Shown piece after piece: positions 1-7,746 of a stretch of DNA of 64,000 nucleotides; positions within the stretch are counted from its first letter, which is position 1, and every line of letters begins with the position of its first letter. The notes under the pieces were generated by a model. That model saw nothing but the letters and a program-made list of their open reading frames with translations. It had not been told where the DNA came from and ran no database searches. Origin of the DNA: Streptomyces sp. HUAS 15-9 (GTDB lineage Bacteria > Actinomycetota > Actinomycetes > Streptomycetales > Streptomycetaceae); assembly GCF_025642155.1 (NCBI RefSeq), contig NZ_CP106798.1, positions 5,084,001 through 5,148,000 of the forward strand, read 5' to 3'. Made by a program: the position numbers and the translations under genes.

Positions 1-2
1 AA

Positions 3-65
3 CGGGCCTCGCTGGAGGACGCGTTCGTGGCACTGACGGGGGAGGGCTTCGATGTCGCAGGCTGA
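3..65 (+). CDS. ABC transporter ATP-binding protein, C-terminal end (partial)
   Basis: Only the last 20 codons lie in the window; they read RASLEDAFVALTGEGFDVAG then TGA. The SLED-F-ALTG pattern is the usual C-terminus of ABC-2 type exporter ATPases. The stop overlaps the start of the following permease gene by 14 nt, so the two are translationally coupled and should form one exporter. The substrate cannot be inferred. Confidence 0.75.
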   Translation, partial: RASLEDAFVALTGEGFDVAG

Positions 66-951
66 ACTCGCACCGGCGCAGGCGCAGAAGCCGGCCGTAC
101 GCGCCCCGAGTCCGCTGTGGACCTTCGGTCTGCTGCGCAGTGAGCTGCTCACCACCTTCCGGCGCTGGCGCACGCTCGCGCTGCTGGCGGTGCTGGCCGG
201 GGTGCCGATCCTGGTCGGGATCGCGGTGAAGATCGAGACACGGGGCGGTGGGCAGACCGGCCGCGGTGGCGGCGGTGAGGGGCCCGCCTTCATCGCGCAG
301 ATCACCAACAACGGCCTGTTCCTGGTCTTCACCGCACTGGCGGCGACACTCCCGTTCTTCCTGCCGATGGCCATCGGCGTCGTCGCAGGCGACGCGATCG
401 CGGGCGAGGCCAACGCGGGCACCCTGCGCTACCTCCTGGTCGCCCCCGCGGGCCGCACCCGCCTCCTGCTCACCAAGTACGCGACCGTCATGGCCTTCTG
501 CCTGCTGGCCACCCTCGTGGTCGCGGTCTCCGCGCTGGCCGCGGGCGCGCTGCTCTTCCCGCTCGGCGACCTGACGACCATCTCCGGCACCCGGATCGGC
601 TTCGGCGAGGGCCTCGGCCGGGCCCTGCTGATCGCCCTGGTCGTCGCCGCGTCACTGACCGGGATCGCGGCCCTCGGCCTGTTCATCTCGACGCTGACCA
701 ACAGCGGGATCGCGGCGATGGCGACCACGGTGGGCCTGCTGATCACCGTCCAGATCCTCGACCAGATACCCCAGCTGCACGCGCTCCAGCCGTACTTCTT
801 CTCCCACTACTGGCTGTCCTTCGCCGACCTGATGCGCGACCCCGTCTACTGGGACGACCTGGTCAAGAACCTGGGCCTGCAGGCCCTGTACGCCGCGGTG
901 TTCGGCTCTGCGGCCTGGGCGCGGTTCACGACGAAGGACATCAGCGCCTAG
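52..951 (+). CDS. ABC-2 type transporter permease
   Basis: A 299-residue integral membrane protein, the membrane partner of the ATPase whose end precedes it. It has a short cytoplasmic N-terminus, a first hydrophobic segment near residues 42-60, a glycine-rich extracytoplasmic loop (about 64-76), and further hydrophobic spans near 90-112, 140-170, 195-220, 222-240 and 275-290. The spaced segment GDAIAGEANAGTLRYLLVAP (about 112-131) is typical of NatB/ABC-2 permeases of the drug or sodium export type. The ATG lies inside the end of the ATPase frame. Substrate unknown; drug or lipid export is only a family-level guess. Confidence 0.85.
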   Translation: MSQAELAPAQAQKPAVRAPSPLWTFGLLRSELLTTFRRWRTLALLAVLAGVPILVGIAVKIETRGGGQTGRGGGGEGPAFIAQITNNGLFLVFTALAATLPFFLPMAIGVVAGDAIAGEANAGTLRYLLVAPAGRTRLLLTKYATVMAFCLLATLVVAVSALAAGALLFPLGDLTTISGTRIGFGEGLGRALLIALVVAASLTGIAALGLFISTLTNSGIAAMATTVGLLITVQILDQIPQLHALQPYFFSHYWLSFADLMRDPVYWDDLVKNLGLQALYAAVFGSAAWARFTTKDISA

Positions 952-967
952 CGGCACCGTACGGGGT

Positions 968-1561
968 TCAGGCGGCCGCCGTCTCGTACGGGAACCGCGC
1001 GAGCGGCGCCTCCCCCGCGAAGAACGTCTTCGCGCGCGCCAGCGCCTCCGCGTCCCGCAGTACGTCCCCGGGCGCGCTGCCGTTGCCCAGCAGCACCCCG
1101 CCGAAGCGCATCCGCAGATACGCGGCCGAGTTGCTGAGCAGGCCGACCAGCGGATCGGCCACCTCCGGCTCCGTGTGCGCGAGCGCGGTGACACCCCAGA
1201 GCGTGCGCCCGGCCAGGGTTGCCTTGAAGTCCACGCCGGGGGTGCGCAGCCAGCCCGACCAGTGGTCCAGGTAGCGCTTGGTGTGGGCGGACACCGAGTA
1301 CCAGTACAACGGCGAGACGATCACGATGTCCGTCGCCGCGAGCGTGGCGTCCAGGAACAGGCCGGTGGTGCTGCCGGAGGCGGGCCGCACGTGGTCGCTG
1401 TCGTGCCGCCGGTCCACGAAGTCGGGCAGCGGGTGCTCGGCGAGGCTGAGCCACTGCTGCTCCACGTCGGCGGGCAACTGCTCGGCGGCCGTGCGGGCCA
1501 GCAGCTCGGAGTTCCCGTCGGCGCGGGCACTGCCCAGTACGAAGAGGAAGCGGCGAGTCAT
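968..1561 (-). CDS. NAD(P)H-dependent FMN reductase / flavodoxin-fold oxidoreductase
   Basis: A 197-residue cytoplasmic flavoprotein candidate. The N-terminal beta strand and phosphate-binding loop FVLGSARADGNSE fit the flavodoxin-like NADPH-dependent FMN reductase fold; VSPLYWYSVSAHTKRYLDHW (about 85-104) is the usual flavin-contacting P-x-Y-W-Y region. The ATG at 1561 was chosen because the protein then begins directly with the first beta strand (MTRRFLFVLG); an upstream in-frame extension is rich in His/Met and looks non-coding. It converges with the ABC permease gene. Likely role: quinone or azo reduction, or FMN reduction; substrate not determinable. Confidence 0.8.
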   Translation of the reverse strand: MTRRFLFVLGSARADGNSELLARTAAEQLPADVEQQWLSLAEHPLPDFVDRRHDSDHVRPASGSTTGLFLDATLAATDIVIVSPLYWYSVSAHTKRYLDHWSGWLRTPGVDFKATLAGRTLWGVTALAHTEPEVADPLVGLLSNSAAYLRMRFGGVLLGNGSAPGDVLRDAEALARAKTFFAGEAPLARFPYETAAA

Positions 1562-1599
1562 GGTTTCCCCCAGGAGGATCGACGTACGGCGTGCGACGA

Positions 1600-1630
1600 A
1601 TACAAGCACATGCATCATATGCATACGCAA
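1600..1630 (-). promoter_or_regulatory. Promoter/operator of the flavin reductase gene
   Basis: The palindrome ATGCAT-cat-ATGCAT (1610-1624) lies between a possible -35 (TTGCGT, minus strand, 1630-1625) and -10 (TTGTAT, 1605-1600). An operator wedged in the promoter of a quinone-reductase-like gene suggests repression by a MarR/HxlR-type regulator; the regulator itself is not adjacent. Confidence 0.4.
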
Positions 1631-1681
1631 GCATTTTGGGAAAGGGGCTGCGCGACCACCACCCCGGGGCTCCCGGCGTGA

Positions 1682-2221
1682 CTACCGCCCGCCGCCCGCC
1701 GCTCCGGTCAACCGCACCAGCGCATCGGTCCCCCGCGGTGCCCCGCCGCTCAGATCGCCCAGGCGCCAGTCGTCCACCCAGGGCACGCGGTACACGTCGA
1801 CGACCGACTCGATCACCTTGACCTGCCGGTCCAGTTGGCGCGGCAGCCGCCCCGGGGCGTCGGCGACGAGCACCACGGCGTCCAGCTCGAGACCGACTGG
1901 TGTGGCGCCCTGCCGGAACGTTTCGAGGGCCTGCGTGGCACGGGCCAGCCCGGTCGCGTGGGTCCGCGCCACGAGCAGTACCGACGGCGGGGCGTCCGGC
2001 CCCGGCCAGTCGCGTCCGCAGTCCCGGCCGCCGTACACCGCCGCGAGCGTGCTGGTGCCCGCGCCGCCGTGTGTGCCGACCCAGGAGAAGTGCCGGGCGG
2101 GAAGGGGCCCGTGTGCGGGCGTCCCCCAGATCCGGTCCGGCTCCGGATGCCGCTCCCGCTCCGGTCCGGCGACCGGCCCACGGATCCAGATCTCCGGCCC
2201 CTGCTGCCCGCCTGGCTGCAT
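1682..2221 (-). CDS. Conserved hypothetical protein with degenerate MinD/ParA-like P-loop
   Basis: A 179-residue protein. WVGTHGGAGTSTLAAVYGG (about residues 40-58) resembles the deviant Walker A of MinD/ParA proteins (KGGxGKST) but lacks the signature lysines; DAVVLVADAPGRLP (about 110-123) could be the following beta strand. I recall similar Streptomyces proteins filed as DUF6668, but this was not searched. The ATG at 2221 has a strong GGAGGAGCG Shine-Dalgarno. It is divergent from the repeat-rich gene on the right, with a shared 147-bp promoter region, so the two may be co-functional. Role unknown; nucleotide binding is doubtful. Confidence 0.7.
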   Translation of the reverse strand: MQPGGQQGPEIWIRGPVAGPERERHPEPDRIWGTPAHGPLPARHFSWVGTHGGAGTSTLAAVYGGRDCGRDWPGPDAPPSVLLVARTHATGLARATQALETFRQGATPVGLELDAVVLVADAPGRLPRQLDRQVKVIESVVDVYRVPWVDDWRLGDLSGGAPRGTDALVRLTGAAGGGR

Positions 2222-2368
2222 TCCCGCGCTCCTCCTGTTCAGATGGCGTGTCAGTGCCTGGTGCGAGTCTGTGACATCGCGGTGACGTGGGAACCGTAGC
2301 GACAGGAGACACTCGACAGTACGCACGGGTACGACCGGATCGTGACGCCGGGGGAGCGAGGGGGACCG

Positions 2369-3679
2369 ATGTCTCGACTCAGCCGCGAGAAGAAGCGGGA
2401 ACAGCAGCGGGCCGCCTTCCCGGCGGAACCGGTGGATGTCCGCGTCTCGGGTACGGGCGGCGCGTCGGTCGCCGGTGAACCGGTCGTGGCGGGGCCCGGC
2501 GAGGAGATCCAGCAGGCCGTCCTGAACCATCTCCAGCGCCTCGTCCTCGCGGCCGGCCGCCCCATACTCGCCTCGGTCCACGACGCCCGCATCGGTTACG
2601 TCGTCCCGCTCCAGGTGGAGGCGGACGGCTCCAGCCGTTTCGCGGGCGAGCCGCTGCGGATGGCACCGCTGCCTGAGCGGGCGGCTCCGTCGGCGGAACG
2701 GGTGGCGCCGCTGGTGGAACGGGTGGCGCCGCTGCCCGAGCGGGTGGCTTCGCTGCGTGAGCGGCTGGCTTCCGACAGGCCCACCCGTCTGCCGCGGCCG
2801 GCCGATGAGCCGGTCCGGGACGCCGTTCCCACGTTTCCGTTGCGGGCCGTGCCGGAGGCGGCGGTGACCGGCGAGCCCGTGGCCCCCGGGATCGTCCAGA
2901 TGCCGACCGGGGTGTTCGGGCCACCGCCCGTCATGACCACAGAGCCGGGACCGGTCGCCGTACCGGAGCCGATGGCCCGACCCGAGCCGGTCGCCGTACC
3001 GGAGCCGATGGCCCTGCCCGAGCCGGTCGCCCTGCCCGAGCCGGACGCGCAGCCGAAGGCGGTCGTCGGATCCCCGGCCGCCAAGCCCCCCGCCTCCGAT
3101 TACGTCACCGACCCCGACCCCGACCCCAAGCCCACCCCCGCCCGCGGCTTCGACGCCGTGGCCGAAGAGGTGCTCGGTGACGGCCCCGTGACCACCACCG
3201 AAGAGGGCGCCGCGCTGCTCACCGAGCCGATGACGCGGATCAACGAGGCCGTCAAGGCGGGCCGGATCGATGCCGCGGCCGAGCTGGCGCAGCGCACGGT
3301 CGCGGAGGCCTCGGCCCTGCTCGGCCAGGACCACCCCGAGGTGCTCCACCTGCGCGAGCTGACCGCCTACATCGCCTACCTGGCGGGCGACCCGCTCCGC
3401 GCCTTCCGGCTCTCGCTCGACCTCGCCCGGCTGCGCCGTCAGGCCCATGACGCCGAGGGGGCGTACGGGAACGTGCAGAGCGCGGCCGCCGCCTGGCGTG
3501 CCGTACGCGACCCCGAGCAGGGCCTGAGCCTGGGCCGGGAACTGATCGCGCTGTGGACGGAGCTCACCGCCGAGGAGGGCCCGGCCGCCGACGACATCGA
3601 AGAGCTGGAGTCCGCGCACAACCGGATGGGCCGCCTCACCGAACGTGCCGGCAGGGTGGCGCACCCCGGCAACGTCTAA
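2369..3679 (+). CDS. Repeat-rich hypothetical protein with C-terminal TPR-like region
   Basis: 436 residues. Residues 1-15 are basic (SRLSREKKREQQ). A disordered middle carries two families of short repeats: ERVAPLxE/PL units (about 97-134) and PEP[MV]A[RVL]PEPVA units (about 190-230). Residues 285-420 are helical and TPR-like, with QRTVAEASALLGQDHPEVLHL resembling tetratricopeptide proteins. No catalytic motif or signal peptide is visible. The ATG at 2369 is preceded by GAGGGGGACC; an upstream GTG in frame has no good ribosome binding site. The stop codon overlaps the stop of the convergent VOC gene. Function unknown; a scaffold role paired with the divergent P-loop-like protein is inference only. 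Confidence 0.7.
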   Translation: MSRLSREKKREQQRAAFPAEPVDVRVSGTGGASVAGEPVVAGPGEEIQQAVLNHLQRLVLAAGRPILASVHDARIGYVVPLQVEADGSSRFAGEPLRMAPLPERAAPSAERVAPLVERVAPLPERVASLRERLASDRPTRLPRPADEPVRDAVPTFPLRAVPEAAVTGEPVAPGIVQMPTGVFGPPPVMTTEPGPVAVPEPMARPEPVAVPEPMALPEPVALPEPDAQPKAVVGSPAAKPPASDYVTDPDPDPKPTPARGFDAVAEEVLGDGPVTTTEEGAALLTEPMTRINEAVKAGRIDAAAELAQRTVAEASALLGQDHPEVLHLRELTAYIAYLAGDPLRAFRLSLDLARLRRQAHDAEGAYGNVQSAAAAWRAVRDPEQGLSLGRELIALWTELTAEEGPAADDIEELESAHNRMGRLTERAGRVAHPGNV

Positions 3680-4161
3680 GCGACGCAGTACTCGTTCCCC
3701 TCCGGGTCCGCCATCACCACCCACTCCCCGGAGGGCTCCCGCACCTCCCGCAGCATGCGCGCACCCAGCCTCTTCAGCCGCTCGACCTCGTCCGCCCGTC
3801 GTCCCTCACCCGGGTGCAGGTCGAGATGGAGCCGGTTCTTGACGGTCTTGGCCTCCGGGACGCGCTGGAACAGCAGCCGCCGCCCCAGCCCGATGCCGCG
3901 CTCCTCGTCGTACGGGTCCTCGGGGTGCCGTACGGCGATCAGGTCCCGGAAGGCCGCGCGGCCGTGGAACTCGACAGTGGCCTCACCCGGCAGCGCGCCG
4001 AGTTCCAGCAGCCGCTCGACGAGCGCGCTGTTGTCCTCGACCTCGTAGTGCAGCGCGGCGGCCCAGAAGTCGGCCTGCGCGTGCGGGTCGGCGGCGTCGA
4101 TGACGAGCTTCCAGTGCAGCGGGGCGGGCGTGGCGTCCGGAGTCTGTGTCATGCCGCTCAC
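3676..4161 (-). CDS. VOC (glyoxalase/bleomycin-resistance-like) family protein
   Basis: 161 residues with a beta-alpha-beta-beta-beta vicinal oxygen chelate pattern: LVIDAADPHAQADFWAAAL near the N-terminus and HLDLHPGEGRRADEVERLKRLGA followed by VVMADPEGNEYCV at the end. HLDL and the terminal Glu-Tyr are where VOC proteins place metal ligands. The GTG start overlaps the rarD stop as GTGA; an internal ATG nine bases downstream is an alternative start. Coupled to rarD. Its substrate is unknown and it may be non-enzymatic, as many actinobacterial VOC paralogues appear to be. Confidence 0.8.
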   Translation of the reverse strand: MSGMTQTPDATPAPLHWKLVIDAADPHAQADFWAAALHYEVEDNSALVERLLELGALPGEATVEFHGRAAFRDLIAVRHPEDPYDEERGIGLGRRLLFQRVPEAKTVKNRLHLDLHPGEGRRADEVERLKRLGARMLREVREPSGEWVVMADPEGNEYCVA

Positions 4162-5150
4162 TTATAGCCGACGGGGGTGTCCTCCTCACGGGAAGCGGGG
4201 ATCCGGCTGTCCCGGAGTTCGGCGAGGGCGCGGGCGCTGCGGCGGGCGCTGCGGCGGGCGGTGCGGCGGGCGGTGCGCAGGGCGTCCCAGGTGAGCAGCG
4301 ACAGCGCGAGCCAGACCAGCGCGAAGCCGGCCCAGCGCTCGGGCGGCATGGCCTCGTGGAAGTAGAGGATGCCGAGCAGGAACTGGAAGACGGGGGCCAG
4401 GTACTGGAGCAGCCCCAGCGTGGACAGCGGCACACGGATCGCGGCCGCCCCGAAGCAGACGAGCGGAAGCGCGGTGACGATTCCCGTCGAGGCGAGCAGG
4501 GCGGAGTGCCCGGTGCTGCCGGTGCCGAAGGTCGAGTCGCCGTGTGCGGTGAGCCACAGCAGATAGCCGAGCGCGGGCAGGAACTGGATCGCGGTCTCGG
4601 CGGCCAGCGACTCGATGCCGCCCAGGTTGACCTTCTTCTTCACCAGCCCGTACGTGGCGAAGGAGAACGCGAGGCACAGGGAGATCCACGGCGGCTGCCC
4701 GTATCCGATGGTCAGGACGAGCACGGCGGCGAACCCTACGCCCACCGCCACCCACTGCACGGGCCGCAGCCGCTCCTTCAGGAGCAGTACGCCCATGGCG
4801 ATGGTGACCAGGGGGTTGATGAAGTACCCGAGCGAGGCCTCCACGACGTGACCGGCGTTCACGGCCCAGATGTACACACCCCAGTTGACCGTGATCACTG
4901 CTGCCGCCAACGCGACGAGGGCCAGCCGACGCGGCTGCCGCAGCAGCTCCCCGGCCCAGGCCCAGCGCCGTACGAAGACGAGCGCGACAGCGACGAACGC
5001 GAGGGACCACACCATCCGGTGGGCGAGGATCTCCACCGGTCCGGCGGGCTTCAGCAGAGGCCAGAAGAGGGGAACGAGCCCCCACATCCCATAGGCCGCG
5101 AAGCCGTTCAGCAGACCTGTCCGCCGCTCGCCCTTCGATATGTCGGCCAC
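4158..5150 (-). CDS. rarD: EamA/RarD-type drug/metabolite exporter
   Basis: 330 residues with about ten hydrophobic segments, as in the DMT superfamily. The opening GLLNGFAAYGMWGLVPLFWP and the following P-ILAHR-VWSL are characteristic of RarD proteins (predicted amino-acid or chloramphenicol-sensitivity permeases). The C-terminus is a basic helix with repeated ARRxARRxARR units. The GTG start was chosen because AGGAGGGG lies 6 nt upstream and the product then starts at the usual family position; a longer frame runs back through a hairpin. It is translationally coupled to the downstream VOC gene. Confidence 0.85.
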   Translation of the reverse strand: MADISKGERRTGLLNGFAAYGMWGLVPLFWPLLKPAGPVEILAHRMVWSLAFVAVALVFVRRWAWAGELLRQPRRLALVALAAAVITVNWGVYIWAVNAGHVVEASLGYFINPLVTIAMGVLLLKERLRPVQWVAVGVGFAAVLVLTIGYGQPPWISLCLAFSFATYGLVKKKVNLGGIESLAAETAIQFLPALGYLLWLTAHGDSTFGTGSTGHSALLASTGIVTALPLVCFGAAAIRVPLSTLGLLQYLAPVFQFLLGILYFHEAMPPERWAGFALVWLALSLLTWDALRTARRTARRSARRSARALAELRDSRIPASREEDTPVGYK

Positions 5151-5207
5151 GGGCCCCTCCTGCTCACTCCACGCGGTCCTGTCCGCCCGGAGGAAAGGTA
5201 ACGCCGA

Positions 5208-5261
5208 GCACCCCCTGCTGTCATGCCCGTATCGCCATACGGTCATGACAGCGGGGGGTGC
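5208..5261 (-). terminator. Long hairpin between the NmrA-like gene and rarD
   Basis: Two 25-nt arms (5208-5232 and 5237-5261) pair with only two mismatches around the loop CGCC. It lies 29 nt beyond the stop of the NmrA-like reductase gene and 58 nt before the rarD start, so terminator of the former is the simplest role. There is no T-tract, as is common for Streptomyces terminators. Confidence 0.65.
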
Positions 5262-5289
5262 GGGTGCGCCCGGGCCCGGCGGGGGAGCC

Positions 5290-6144
5290 TCAGCCCTTGA
5301 GCGCGACGGCGATGGCCTCGGAGAACGGGCTGGTCGGGCGGCCGATCAGCCGGGACAGGTCGCCGGAGGAGATGACCAGCTCGCCCCGCGCGATGGACGC
5401 GTCCACGCCGACCAGGATCACGGCGAACGGCTCGGGCACACCGGCGCCGGTGAGGATGCCCTGGAGCGCCTCGGCGGGCACGGGGCTGTAGCCGATCTCC
5501 TTGCCGGTCTGCCTGCTCAGCTCGGCCGCGTACTCGACGAAGCTCCAGGCCTCGTCGCCACCCAGCTCGTACGCCCGGTTCTCGTGGCCCTCGCCGGTGA
5601 GCACGGCGACGGCGGCGGCCGCGTAGTCGGCGCGCGAGGCGGAGGAGACGCGGCCGTCACCGGCGGCCGCGACGACGGCGTTGTGCTCCAGCGTCGGGGC
5701 GAGGTTCTCGGTGTAGTTCTCGTGGTACCAGCCGTTGCGCAGCAGCGTGTAGGGCAGGCCGGAGGCGAGCAGCAGCTCCTCGGTGGCCCGGTGGTCGTCG
5801 GCGAGCGCGGCCGTCAGGCTGCCGGGAGCGCTGGTGTACGCCAGCAGCGCCACGCCTGCCGCCTTGGCGGCGTCGATGACGACCCGGTGCTGCTGGACAC
5901 GGCCCTTGTCGAACTCGTTGCCGGAGATCAGCAGCACCTTGTCGCCGGACGCGAAGAGTCCGTCGAAGGTCTTGGGCTCGTTGTAGTTCGCTACGGCGAT
6001 CTTCACGCCGCGGGCCGCGAAGTCGGCCGCCTTGGCCTCATCGCGCACGACGGCGGTGATCTGCTCGGCCGGGACCTTCTCCAGCAGCTGCTCCACGACG
6101 TGGCGGCCGAGGTGTCCGGTGGCTCCGGTGACGACGATGCTCAT
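5290..6144 (-). CDS. NmrA-like / QorB-type NAD(P)H:quinone oxidoreductase (atypical SDR)
   Basis: 284 residues. The Rossmann motif VVTGATGHLGRHVVEQLL opens the protein and binds NAD(P); LLAYTSAPGS and LRNGWYHENY (about 153-162) match the catalytic and substrate regions of the YtfG/QorB quinone reductase family. There is no classical YxxxK pair in the usual place, as expected for atypical SDRs. The ATG at 6144 lies 10 nt after AAGGAG; a TTG three codons upstream is less likely. It is divergent from an HxlR regulator, the same pairing as qorB (ytfG) with the ytfH regulator in enterobacteria, so control by that regulator is likely. Confidence 0.85.
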   Translation of the reverse strand: MSIVVTGATGHLGRHVVEQLLEKVPAEQITAVVRDEAKAADFAARGVKIAVANYNEPKTFDGLFASGDKVLLISGNEFDKGRVQQHRVVIDAAKAAGVALLAYTSAPGSLTAALADDHRATEELLLASGLPYTLLRNGWYHENYTENLAPTLEHNAVVAAAGDGRVSSASRADYAAAAVAVLTGEGHENRAYELGGDEAWSFVEYAAELSRQTGKEIGYSPVPAEALQGILTGAGVPEPFAVILVGVDASIARGELVISSGDLSRLIGRPTSPFSEAIAVALKG

Positions 6145-6208
6145 GGTCAGCAATCTCCTTGTGGGGTGCGGCTGTCACTAACCCTAGGAGGTGCACTAAC
6201 TGCATGAA

Positions 6209-6233
6209 AGTACCCACTTTGAAGTAAGGTACT
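6209..6233. promoter_or_regulatory. Putative HxlR operator in the divergent promoter
   Basis: A nested palindrome: outer arms AGTACC and GGTACT flank an inner ACTT-TG-AAGT. It sits 4-28 nt upstream of the HxlR gene start and within 65-90 nt of the reductase gene start, suitable for repressing both directions. Confidence 0.5.
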
Positions 6234-6236
6234 GGC

Positions 6237-6650
6237 ATGAGAGTAAGTGCTGAGGGAGCGTCCGCCGGGCCGTCCAAGTACTCGGTCGGTGAGGAGATGT
6301 GCCCCCACCGCATGGTCCTGGAGCACGTCACCAGCCGCTGGGGTGTCCTGGTCCTGATCGAGCTCCTCGACCGCCCGTACCGCTTCAGCGAGCTGCGCCG
6401 GGCGATCGGCCGGGTCAGCGAGAAGATGCTCACCCAGACCCTCCAGACCCTGGAGCGCGACGGGCTGGTCCACCGTGACGCCAAGCCGGTCATCCCGCCC
6501 CGCGTCGACTACTCCCTGACCGACCTGGGCCGCGAGGCCGCGGAACAGGTGCGGGCGCTGGCGCTGTGGACCGAGAGCCGGATGGACGACGTGGAGAAGG
6601 CCCGCCGGGCATACGACGAGGCCCGGGAAATCCAGTCCCGGGCCTCGTAG
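6237..6650 (+). CDS. HxlR family winged-helix transcriptional regulator
   Basis: 137 residues. The sequence EEMCPHRMVLEHVTSRWG followed by VLIELLDRPYRFSELRRAIG and SEKMLTQTLQTLERDGLVHR is a complete HxlR winged helix. The single N-terminal cysteine in E-M-C-P is at the position used for redox or quinone sensing by HypR/YodB/QorR-like members, so oxidant or electrophile sensing is plausible. Its divergent partner is a quinone reductase, supporting that role. The ATG lies close to the proposed operator, implying autoregulation. Confidence 0.88.
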   Translation: MRVSAEGASAGPSKYSVGEEMCPHRMVLEHVTSRWGVLVLIELLDRPYRFSELRRAIGRVSEKMLTQTLQTLERDGLVHRDAKPVIPPRVDYSLTDLGREAAEQVRALALWTESRMDDVEKARRAYDEAREIQSRAS

Positions 6651-6666
6651 ACGCGCGTCGGCCGGC

Positions 6667-7746
6667 TCAGCCGATCACCGTCCAGGTGTCCCCGCCGGCC
6701 AGCAGCGCGGCCAGGTCTCCCTTGCCGTTCTGCTCGACCGCCGTGTCCAGCTGGTCGGCCATTTCGGTGTCGTAGACGGGGCGGTCGACGGAGCGGAAGA
6801 CCCCGATGGGGGTGTGGCGCAGGGTGTCCGGGTCGGCCAGGCGGGAGAGGGCGAACGCGGTGGTGGGGGATGCGGTGTGGGCGTCGTGGACGAGGATGCG
6901 GTGCTCGTTGTCGGGGGTGACGGTGACGACTTCCAGGTCGCCGGTGGTGGTGTTGCGGACGACTCCGCGGGTGTTGTCGGGGCCGAAGCGGATGGGCTCG
7001 CCGTGTTCGAGGCGGATGACGGCTTCCTGGGCGGTCTGCTGGTCCTTGAGGGCGTCGAAGGCGCCGTCGTTGAAGATGTTGCAGTTCTGGTAGATCTCGA
7101 TGAGTGCGGTGCCGGGGTGGGTGGCGGCGGCGCGCAGGACCGAGGTGAGGTGTTTGCGGTCGGAGTCGAGGGTGCGGGCGACGAAGGACGCCTCGGCTCC
7201 GATGGCCAGCGAGACCGGGTTGAAGGGCGCGTCCAGGGAGCCCATGGGCGTGGATTTGGTGATCTTGCCGACTTCGGAGGTCGGGGAGTACTGGCCCTTG
7301 GTCAGGCCGTAGATCCGGTTGTTGAACAGGAGGATCTTGAGGTTGACGTTGCGGCGCAGGGCGTGGATGAGGTGGTTGCCGCCGATGGACAGGGCGTCTC
7401 CGTCGCCGGTGACGACCCAGACGGACAGGTCGCGGCGGGAGGTGGCCAGGCCGGTGGCGATGGCGGGGGCGCGGCCGTGGATGGAGTGCATGCCGTACGT
7501 GTTCATGTAGTACGGGAAGCGGGAGGAGCAGCCGATGCCGGAGACGAAGACGATGTTCTCCCTGGCCAGGCCGAGTTCGGGCATGAAGCCCTGGACCGCG
7601 GCCAGGATCGCGTAGTCACCGCAGCCGGGGCACCAGCGCACCTCCTGGTCCGTCTTGAAGTCCTTCATGGACTGCCGGCCCTCGGCCTTCGGAACCAGCG
7701 AGAGCGCCTCGATCGTGCCCGCGCCTTCCGTGGACGTCTCAGCCAT
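6667..7746 (-). CDS. korB: 2-oxoacid:ferredoxin oxidoreductase subunit beta
   Basis: 359 residues, the thiamine-diphosphate subunit of a 2-oxoglutarate-type ferredoxin oxidoreductase, which converts the oxoacid plus CoA to acyl-CoA and CO2 and reduces ferredoxin. Visible motifs are RWCPGCGDYAIL (cluster-binding CxxC, about residue 40) and the TPP motif GDGDALSIGGNHL ending in LLFNN. The ATG at 7746 overlaps the korA stop by 8 nt and has AAGGAGG upstream. No separate ferredoxin or delta subunit gene is adjacent, as is usual for two-subunit actinobacterial KOR. Cytoplasmic. Confidence 0.95.
   Translation of the reverse strand: MAETSTEGAGTIEALSLVPKAEGRQSMKDFKTDQEVRWCPGCGDYAILAAVQGFMPELGLARENIVFVSGIGCSSRFPYYMNTYGMHSIHGRAPAIATGLATSRRDLSVWVVTGDGDALSIGGNHLIHALRRNVNLKILLFNNRIYGLTKGQYSPTSEVGKITKSTPMGSLDAPFNPVSLAIGAEASFVARTLDSDRKHLTSVLRAAATHPGTALIEIYQNCNIFNDGAFDALKDQQTAQEAVIRLEHGEPIRFGPDNTRGVVRNTTTGDLEVVTVTPDNEHRILVHDAHTASPTTAFALSRLADPDTLRHTPIGVFRSVDRPVYDTEMADQLDTAVEQNGKGDLAALLAGGDTWTVIG

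Noticed and set aside
1682..3724. 680-residue minus-strand frame covering the repeat-rich gene
   Set aside because: Only its end (up to 2221) is protein-like; the rest is the complement of the plus-strand repeat gene, rich in His/Gly/Arg with no start signal.
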